Positions 1 to 5,398 of a stretch of DNA of 8,268 bases are shown here, one piece after another. The position numbers were made by a program, and so were the translations under genes. Source of the DNA: Halorhodospira sp. (GTDB lineage Bacteria; Pseudomonadota; Gammaproteobacteria; Nitrococcales; Halorhodospiraceae); assembly GCA_007127935.1 (NCBI GenBank), contig SKYL01000108.1, forward strand, positions 1-8,268. Direction: 5' to 3'. The notes under the pieces were generated by a model. That model did not search any database. It was not told the origin of the DNA and saw only the letters and a program-made list of their open reading frames with translations. Position 1 is the stretch's first letter. Each line of letters begins with the position of its first letter.

Positions 1-2365
1 GCCCCCCCACCCCGGCCGCCTCCATCTCCTCGACCAGCCGGGCGGCGCGGTTGTAGCCGATCTTCAACCGCCGCTGGACGCCGGAGATGGACGCCCGGCG
101 CGTCTCGGTGACGATGCGCACCGCCTCGTCGTAGAGCGGGTCGCTTTCGCCGCCGTTGCCGTTGCCCTCGCCGGAGAGACCGGGGATGGGCGCCGTCTCC
201 GAGGCGTCCTTGAGGACGTCCTCCACGTACTCCGGCTCCCCGATCTGCCTCAGGTGGTCGACCACCCGGTGGACCTCGGCGTCGGAGACGAAGGCGCCGT
301 GGACGCGCTGGGGCATGCCGCTACCCGGCGGCAGGAAGAGCATGTCGCCGTGGCCCAGCAGGGACTCGGCCCCCATCTGGTCGAGGATGGTGCGGGAGTC
401 GATCTTGGACGAGACCTGGAAGGCGATGCGGGTGGGGATGTTGGCCTTGATCAGGCCGGTGATGACGTCCACCGACGGCCGCTGCGTGGCGAGGATCAGG
501 TGGATGCCGGCGGCCCGCGCCTTCTGGGCGAGCCGGGCGATCAACTCCTCCACCTTCTTGCCGACGATCATCATCATGTCGGCCAACTCGTCGACGACGA
601 CGACGATGAAGGGCAGTTCCTCCAACTCCGGGGCCTCGGGGATCTCGTCGTCGAGGACGGCGGCGGCGGGGTCGCCGGCGTCGAAGAGCGGGTCGCGCAA
701 CGGCTCCCCGGCCTGCTTGGCCTCCTGCACCTTCTTGTTGAAACCGTTGACGTTGCGCACGCCCAGCGCCGCCATCAGGCGGTAACGGCGCTCCATCTCG
801 GCGACGCACCAGCGCAGGGCGTTGGCGGCGTCGTTCATGTCGGTGACCACGGGGGCCAGTAGGTGCGGGATGCCGTCGTAGATGGAGAGCTCCAGCATCT
901 TCGGGTCGACCATGATCAGCCGCGCCCGCTGGGGGGTGTTGCGGTAGAGCAGCGAGAGGATCATCGCGTTGATGCCCACCGACTTGCCCGACCCGGTGGT
1001 CCCCGCCACCAAGAGATGAGGCATCTTGGCCAGGTCGGCGGTGACCGGGTTGCCGCCGATGTCCTTGCCCAGGGCCACCGCCAGCGGGGCGGTGTTCCGC
1101 TCGAACTCCTGGGAGCGGATGATCTCGGAGAGGGCGATGGTCTGCCGCTCCTCGTTGGGGATCTCCAGCCCCACCGTGGACTTGCCGGGGATCACCTCCA
1201 CCACCCGCACCGAGATCACCGACAGGGCGCGGGCCAAGTCCTTGGCCAGGTTGGAGATCTGGCTGACCTTGACGCCGGCTGCGGGGAGCACTTCGAAGCG
1301 GGTGATCACCGGCCCCGGCTGCACCGCCTCCACCTGGACCTCGACGCCGAAGTCGGCCAGCTTGTGCTCCAACTGCTTCGACATCGCCTCCAGGGCCTCG
1401 CGGGAGTAGCCGCCCCGGGAACGCGGGGGGTCGTCCAGCAGGCTCACCGGCGGGGGCGCAGCGGCGTTGCGGCGCAGGGGCGTCACGTGCCCCCCCGGCA
1501 AAGGCGCCGCCGGTGCGTCCACCGCCGGTCCCCGTGCCGGGGGGAGTTCGGGTAGCTCACCGGCCCACGGCTCCTCCTCCGGAGGAAAGAGCGCGATCTG
1601 CCGCTCCCGGGCCGCCGCCTTCCCCTCCGGCAACGCCGCCATCGTCGGCTCGATGCGCAAGGCGTCCCGGTGGCGCCTGCGCTCGGCGTCACGGGTCCTC
1701 GCCTCCTCCCGGGCCTGGCGGTTGCGCATCCCCTCCAGCCGCGCCCACAGCTCATTGAAGTGGCGCTCCAGGAAGCGCCGCAGCCAGTCGGCGCCGGCCA
1801 GCGTCCAGACACCGACCCGCTCACTGACCGCCAGCCAGGAGAGGCCGGTGGAGAGGGTCACCCCGGCGAGAAAGAGGGCCAACGCCAACAGCGTGGCGCC
1901 GGTATGGCTGAAGACGGTGGCCAGCCCGGCGGCGGTGACCTGCCCGAGCATCCCGCCGGCGGAGAGCGGCAGCGAGGCGCCCGCACCCGTGTTGAGGCTC
2001 AACAGTCCGGTGCCGGCCACTAGGGCGAGGAAGAAGCCACCGGCACGGACACCCACCGTCCAGCCGTCGAAAGGGGCGTCGTCCAGGCGCCAACGGTAGA
2101 CGAGGTAGGCTGCATAGCCGGTGACCAGCGGCAGGAGGTAGGCCCAGTAACCGATGAGCAGCAACGCCAGATCGGCGAACCAGGCGCCGGCCACACCGCC
2201 GGCGTTGCGGATCTCGCCGGAGGCGCCGGTACCGCTCCAGCCCGGATCACCGGGATGATAGGTGGCCAACGCCAGGAGCATGAAGGCCGCCACGGCGCAC
2301 AGGACCACCAACGCGGCCTCGCGGAGGCGGCGCTGTATGGGTTGGGTCACCTGGGACTCAACCAC
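1..2365 (-). CDS. ftsK: DNA translocase FtsK (3' end outside window)
   Basis: Septum-anchored, ATP-driven double-stranded DNA pump that aligns chromosome termini and activates XerCD recombination at dif during division. About 788 residues are visible. Hydrophobic segments lie near residues 17-35, 64-90, 104-124 and 157-180 (inner-membrane domain). A charged, proline-rich linker of roughly 140 residues follows (about 181-318). The motor starts near residue 320, with Walker A (GTTGSGKS, Lys461) and Walker B (IVVVVDE, Asp592-Glu593), then ATQRPSVDVITGLIKANIP. The winged-helix gamma domain begins near residue 742 and carries RRLKIGYNRAARLVEEME, the segment that in E. coli FtsK reads KOPS. Compared with E. 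coli FtsK only about 20-25 C-terminal residues should be missing. The linker is far shorter than in the 1329-residue E. coli protein; total size is near that of Pseudomonas FtsK. I chose the GTG start at 2365-2363 because GGAGG lies 6 nt before it; another GTG lies five codons downstream. It overlaps the end of ald by 8 nt. Confidence 0.96.
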   Translation of the reverse strand, partial: MVESQVTQPIQRRLREAALVVLCAVAAFMLLALATYHPGDPGWSGTGASGEIRNAGGVAGAWFADLALLLIGYWAYLLPLVTGYAAYLVYRWRLDDAPFDGWTVGVRAGGFFLALVAGTGLLSLNTGAGASLPLSAGGMLGQVTAAGLATVFSHTGATLLALALFLAGVTLSTGLSWLAVSERVGVWTLAGADWLRRFLERHFNELWARLEGMRNRQAREEARTRDAERRRHRDALRIEPTMAALPEGKAAARERQIALFPPEEEPWAGELPELPPARGPAVDAPAAPLPGGHVTPLRRNAAAPPPVSLLDDPPRSRGGYSREALEAMSKQLEHKLADFGVEVQVEAVQPGPVITRFEVLPAAGVKVSQISNLAKDLARALSVISVRVVEVIPGKSTVGLEIPNEERQTIALSEIIRSQEFERNTAPLAVALGKDIGGNPVTADLAKMPHLLVAGTTGSGKSVGINAMILSLLYRNTPQRARLIMVDPKMLELSIYDGIPHLLAPVVTDMNDAANALRWCVAEMERRYRLMAALGVRNVNGFNKKVQEAKQAGEPLRDPLFDAGDPAAAVLDDEIPEAPELEELPFIVVVVDELADMMMIVGKKVEELIARLAQKARAAGIHLILATQRPSVDVITGLIKANIPTRIAFQVSSKIDSRTILDQMGAESLLGHGDMLFLPPGSGMPQRVHGAFVSDAEVHRVVDHLRQIGEPEYVEDVLKDASETAPIPGLSGEGNGNGGESDPLYDEAVRIVTETRRASISGVQRRLKIGYNRAARLVEEMEAAGVGG

Positions 2366-3464
2366 CGAGCGCCTCCCGCACGGCGTCGTGTACGATGGCC
2401 CCGTCCCGGACCTGGAAGCCGCTCTCCAGACCGGGCACCGGGTCCCCGGCGCCGGTCAGCGCGGCCACGTACGGCGTCAGCCGAGCGGCGAGGACTTGCG
2501 AGGCGGTCCGGGGCACCGCGCCGGGCATGTTGGTGACGGCGAAGTGGACCACGCCGTGGGCAGTGTAGGTGGGCTCTTTCCAGGTGGTGGGCCGCGTGGT
2601 TGCGACGCAACCGCCCTGGTCCACGGAGATATCGATGATCACCGCCCCCGGCGGCATGGCGGTGACGGTCTCCTCGTCGACCAGGCACGGGGCGCGCCGG
2701 CCCGCCATCAGGACCGCCCCCACCACCACGTCGGCCTCGGCGGCGGTCTCGGCGATGGCCCGCGGACCGCTGTAGAGGGCGGCGACGTTGGGTCCCACCG
2801 CCGCCGCTTCCTCCAGGCGGCGCCAGTCGAGATCGAAGACGGTGACCTCGGCGCCGGCGGCGGCCAGGGTGCGGACCGCCGCCATCCCCGCGCTACCGCC
2901 CCCCAACACCACCGCCTTCCCCCGGGGGGTGCCGGCGATCCCGCCCAGCAGCAGGCCGCGCCCGCCGTGGGGGTGGTGGAGCAGCGTCGGCGCCAGTTGG
3001 CCCGCCAACCGCCCGGCGATGGTGCTCATGGGAGCCAGCAGCGGTAGGGCACCGTCCGCGGGGCCGGTGACCGTCTCAAACCCGATGCACGTCGCGCCGC
3101 TCGCCTTCAGGGCGCCGGCCAGATCCGGATCGGCGGCCAGGTGGAGGAAGCAGAAGAGTTGTTGTCCGGGCCGCAGGGCGTCACGCTCCGCGGGCTGGGG
3201 CTCTTTGACCTTGACCACCAGGCCGGCGTCGGCCCAGATCTCCGCCGCGGTCTCCACCACCGCGGCCCCGGCCTCCCGGTACTGGGCGTCGGCATAGCCG
3301 CTGGCCGCCCCGGCGCCCGACTGCACGGCCACGGCCACCCCTTGGGCGGCCAGGGTGTGGCACGCCTCGGGGGTCAACGCGACACGCCCCTCCCCCGGCT
3401 TGATCTCTTTCGGTACCCCGACGTTCAATGGCACGCTTTTCTGGTCCCCCGTTTCCGCACCCAT
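2358..3464 (-). CDS. ald: Alanine dehydrogenase
   Basis: NAD-dependent oxidative deamination of L-alanine to pyruvate and ammonia, or the reverse amination; cytoplasmic, usually hexameric. The 368 residues align along the whole family. Near the N-terminus are GVPKEIKPGEGRVALTP (Arg27) and VKVKEP (Lys87), then FLHLAAD (His108) and MSTIAGRLA. The Rossmann nucleotide-binding loop is VVLGGGSAG (185-193), followed by acidic Asp211 after the second strand, which favours NAD. Next come GAVLMAG, DISVDQGGC (Asp282), RPTTWKEPTY and VTNMPGAVPRTAS (Asn312). Arg27, Lys87, His108, Asp211, Asp282 and Asn312 match the substrate, catalytic and cofactor residues I recall for Mycobacterium tuberculosis Ald (R15, K75, H96, D198, D270, N300). 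The ATG start gives about ten extra residues before GVPKEIK; GTG at 3434 (preceded by GGGGGA at 10 nt) or TTG at 3428 would match the usual family N-terminus better. It is the first gene of an ald-ftsK pair and diverges from aat. Confidence 0.95.
   Translation of the reverse strand: MGAETGDQKSVPLNVGVPKEIKPGEGRVALTPEACHTLAAQGVAVAVQSGAGAASGYADAQYREAGAAVVETAAEIWADAGLVVKVKEPQPAERDALRPGQQLFCFLHLAADPDLAGALKASGATCIGFETVTGPADGALPLLAPMSTIAGRLAGQLAPTLLHHPHGGRGLLLGGIAGTPRGKAVVLGGGSAGMAAVRTLAAAGAEVTVFDLDWRRLEEAAAVGPNVAALYSGPRAIAETAAEADVVVGAVLMAGRRAPCLVDEETVTAMPPGAVIIDISVDQGGCVATTRPTTWKEPTYTAHGVVHFAVTNMPGAVPRTASQVLAARLTPYVAALTGAGDPVPGLESGFQVRDGAIVHDAVREALGG
2372..2376 (-). promoter_or_regulatory. Shine-Dalgarno of ftsK inside the ald 3' end
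   Basis: On the minus strand GGAGG reads here, within the last codons of ald, 6 nt before the GTG at 2365-2363. The ald stop codon (2360-2358) lies just downstream of that GTG. This decides the ftsK start and implies that ribosomes finishing ald can feed ftsK initiation. Confidence 0.75.
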
Positions 3465-3518
3465 ACCATGGCAGCCTGACCGTCACAAGGGACGCCCTTC
3501 TGGTGCCCCGAGTGGAGT

Positions 3519-3527
3519 TGCTATGAT
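3519..3527 (+). promoter_or_regulatory. Likely extended -10 promoter for aat-bpt
   Basis: The ald-aat gap is clearly richer in A/T than its surroundings and contains TGC-TATGAT, an extended -10 element (TGn plus a 5/6 match to TATAAT). The -35 region near 3498-3504 (TTCTGGT) is poor, which is typical for extended -10 promoters. Transcription would start near 3534, giving a leader of about 37 nt before the aat ATG. Inferred from sequence only. Confidence 0.5.
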
Positions 3528-3571
3528 AAAGAATCAGCAAGGGCCGCAATACGGGTGTTTTTCCTCTATCC

Positions 3572-4318
3572 ATGCTCCGGCTGCGTTGGCTCGACGACAA
3601 CCTTACCGAGGAACCCTTTCCCCCGGTGGATGAAGCCATGGACGAGCCCAACGGGCTGTTGGCCGTGGGCGGCGACCTCTCCCCGGAGCGCCTGGAAGCG
3701 GCCTATCGCAACGGCATCTTTCCGTGGTACGGCCAGGGGCAGCCGATCCTCTGGTGGAGCCCCGACCCGCGCGCCGTCTTTCTCCCCGGCGATCTGCACG
3801 TCAGCCGCACCCTGCGGCGCCGCCTGCGCCGGGGTGAGTACACCGTCACCGTGGATACCGCCTTCGAGGCGGTGATGCGCGGTTGCGCCGCCCCCCGGGA
3901 GGATCAGGACGGAACCTGGATCACCCCGGAGATGGTGGCCGCCTACACCGACCTGCACCGCCGGGGCCGCGCCCACTCGGTGGAGGTCTGGGTGGAAGGG
4001 CGTCTGGCAGGAGGCATCTACGGTGTCGCTCTGCACGGCGCGTTTTTCGGCGAGTCGATGTACAGCCGGGTCCCCGACGCCTCCAAGGTCGCCATCACTT
4101 GGCTCACGGAACAACTGTGGCACTGGGGCTTCCACTTCCTCGACTGCCAACTCAACAACCCCCACTTGGCGCGCCTCGGGGCGCGGGAGATTTCCCGCAC
4201 CGAGTACCTGCGCCGCCTGCGGACCGCGCTGACCACCCCCCACCGGGGTGGCCGGTGGCAGTGGGATGCCGGCTTCCACCCGGGAGGCGGCGGCGGCCGC
4301 CGGGGGGCCGCGGCGTGA
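3572..4318 (+). CDS. aat: Leucyl/phenylalanyl-tRNA-protein transferase
   Basis: Transfers Leu or Phe from aminoacyl-tRNA to proteins with N-terminal Lys or Arg, creating a primary N-degron read by ClpS; cytoplasmic. At 248 residues it is slightly longer than E. coli Aat (234). Family motifs run in order: EPNGLLAVGGDLSPERL (25-41), FPWY (50-53), PILWWSPDPRAVF (58-70), GTWITPEM (114-121), AHSVEVW (134-140), FFGESMYSR (158-166) and DCQLNN (191-196). Glu161, Asp191 and Gln193 correspond to E. coli E156, D186 and Q188, residues placed at the active site. The C-terminus ends in a low-complexity Gly/Arg/Ala tail (about 237-248), probably a by-product of the GC-rich end. The ATG fits the family N-terminus (MLRLRWLDD), but there is no purine-rich ribosome site just before it (TTTTTCCTCTATCC). 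The stop overlaps bpt by 4 nt, so the two are a coupled operon. Confidence 0.96.
   Translation: MLRLRWLDDNLTEEPFPPVDEAMDEPNGLLAVGGDLSPERLEAAYRNGIFPWYGQGQPILWWSPDPRAVFLPGDLHVSRTLRRRLRRGEYTVTVDTAFEAVMRGCAAPREDQDGTWITPEMVAAYTDLHRRGRAHSVEVWVEGRLAGGIYGVALHGAFFGESMYSRVPDASKVAITWLTEQLWHWGFHFLDCQLNNPHLARLGAREISRTEYLRRLRTALTTPHRGGRWQWDAGFHPGGGGGRRGAAA
4291..4311 (+). repeat. GC-only palindrome at the aat-bpt junction
   Basis: CGGCGGCCGCCG at 4291-4302 is a perfect 12-bp palindrome. Alternatively, GCGGCC (4293-4298) can pair with GGCCGC (4306-4311), leaving a 7-nt loop that contains part of the G-run at 4302-4307. That run is the only purine stretch near the bpt start. A stable RNA fold here could hide the bpt start until ribosomes translating aat open it. 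The repeat is seen; the role is inferred. Confidence 0.4.
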
Positions 4319-5046
4319 ACGTGGCGGAGCGGCGCGGCCGGGCGGTGCTGCTCACCACCGGCGGGCACGACTGCCCCTACCTGCCGGATCGCACCGCGTG
4401 CAGCCAATTTCTCCACCCGCTGGAGCCGGTCGACACCACGCTCTACGAACTGCTTCTGCACCGCGGCTTCCGCCGCAGCGGCGCCTACGTCTACCGCCCC
4501 GCCTGCCCGTCGTGCGACGCCTGCCGCTCCTTGCGCATCCCGGTGGCCGCCTTCCGCCCCCGCCGCCGCCACCGCCGCTGCCTGAAACGGAACCGGGAAC
4601 TCCATTTGGAGACCCGTCCGCCCCGCCTCACCGAGGAGCAGTACCGTCTCTATCTCGACTACCTCCGCCACCGCCACCCGGAAAGCGACATGACCGGCCC
4701 GGACATCGCCACCGCCGCCGGCTTCCTCGACGCGCCGTGGTGCGAATCGGTCTTCTACGAGTTCCGGGATGGCCCCGAAGGGCGACTGTTGGCGGTGGCG
4801 GTCACCGACGTGCTGCCCGACGCGCTCTCGGCGGTCTACACCTTCTATGCCCCCGACGCCGCCCACCGCGGCCTCGGCACCCTGGCGATCCTCTGGCAGA
4901 TCCACGAGGCCCGGCGGCTGGGCCTCCGCCACCTCTACCTAGGCTATTGGGTCGACGGCTCCCAGACCATGGAATACAAGGCCGACTTCCGGCCCCACGA
5001 GTGCTTCGCTGGAGACCGCTTCCGGCCAGTGCCGCCCAATGAATGA
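4315..5046 (+). CDS. bpt: Bacterial leucyltransferase Bpt (ATE family)
   Basis: Aspartate/glutamate leucyltransferase: moves Leu from Leu-tRNA to proteins with N-terminal Asp or Glu, turning them into ClpS substrates. It is often listed as an arginyltransferase (ate) by homology to eukaryotic ATE1; the bacterial Bpt subgroup characterised in Vibrio uses Leu. The protein has 243 residues. The N-terminal part has HDCPYLPDRTA (Cys20), GFRRSGAYVYRPAC and the cysteine run CPSCDAC (Cys64, Cys67, Cys70) followed by LRIPV. The C-terminal GNAT-like fold shows FYEFRDGPEGRLLAVAVTD, LSAVYTFY, LGTLAILWQI, LGLRHLYLGYW and MEYKADFRP. The GTG at 4315 overlaps the aat stop (GTGA), giving MNVAERRG; a GTG at 4321 is the alternative. 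The cysteines resemble the Fe-S-binding cysteines reported for yeast ATE1, but a cluster here is unproven. The long open frame upstream (3883-4314) is only a shadow of aat. Confidence 0.94.
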   Translation: MNVAERRGRAVLLTTGGHDCPYLPDRTACSQFLHPLEPVDTTLYELLLHRGFRRSGAYVYRPACPSCDACRSLRIPVAAFRPRRRHRRCLKRNRELHLETRPPRLTEEQYRLYLDYLRHRHPESDMTGPDIATAAGFLDAPWCESVFYEFRDGPEGRLLAVAVTDVLPDALSAVYTFYAPDAAHRGLGTLAILWQIHEARRLGLRHLYLGYWVDGSQTMEYKADFRPHECFAGDRFRPVPPNE

Positions 5047-5063
5047 CGGGGGGTGCGTAATCC

Positions 5064-5092
5064 TTGCCGCGCCCTTCGTTGGCGGGTATGAT
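5064..5092 (+). promoter_or_regulatory. Sigma-70-like promoter for infA
   Basis: TTGCCG (-35, 5064-5069) is separated by exactly 17 nt from TATGAT (-10, 5087-5092). Both are good matches to the housekeeping consensus and sit in the 104-bp gap before infA. The predicted start near 5099 gives a leader of about 50 nt. infA can thus be transcribed independently of aat-bpt, as expected for an essential factor. Confidence 0.7.
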
Positions 5093-5150
5093 TCGCGACT
5101 TCGTCGGGCCGCTCCGGCCCTCCACGAACCGATTCGACCTAGAGAGGCGC

Positions 5151-5369
5151 ATGGCGAAGGAAGATTCCATCCGGATGCAGGGGACCGTTCTGGATACGCT
5201 CCCCAATACCATGTTCCGCGTTGAGCTGGAGAACGGGCACGTGGTTACGGCCCACATCTCCGGGAAGATGCGCAAGCATTACATCCGCATCCTCACCGGC
5301 GACAAGGTGACCGTGGAACTGACGCCGTACGACCTGTCGAAGGGCCGGATCGTCTACCGCGAACGGTAA
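5151..5369 (+). CDS. infA: Translation initiation factor IF-1
   Basis: Small S1/OB-fold protein that binds the 30S A site and, with IF2 and IF3, sets start-codon selection. Its 72 residues equal the E. coli length and are nearly identical to it from memory, including MQGTVLDTLPNTMFRVELEN, HVVTAHISGKMRK and DKVTVELTPYDLSKGRI. The ATG at 5151 is chosen because the protein then begins MAKED as in the family, and AGAGAGG (5141-5147) lies just upstream with a short 3-nt spacing. The frame is open further back to a TTG at 5064, but that lies inside the promoter. It sits between the N-degron genes, as in many gammaproteobacteria, and converges on clpA 29 bp away. Confidence 0.98.
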   Translation: MAKEDSIRMQGTVLDTLPNTMFRVELENGHVVTAHISGKMRKHYIRILTGDKVTVELTPYDLSKGRIVYRER

Positions 5370-5398
5370 CCCCGCGCGCGGCGCCTTCCCCTTCCCGG

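Noticed and set aside
254..1555. Long plus-strand open frames over ftsK
   Set aside because: Same high-GC shadow effect; the translations are biased (Asp/His/Gly/Arg-rich) and the opposite strand encodes intact FtsK motifs throughout.
3883..4314. An N-terminal extension of bpt reaching back through aat
   Set aside because: It overlaps the conserved Aat coding sequence and encodes Pro/Arg-rich low-complexity residues; homology to Bpt begins only after the GTG at 4315/4321.
5064..5150. Longer infA starting at TTG 5064
   Set aside because: It would start on the -35 element and add 29 residues unknown in IF1; the ATG at 5151 gives the canonical 72-residue protein with a ribosome site.
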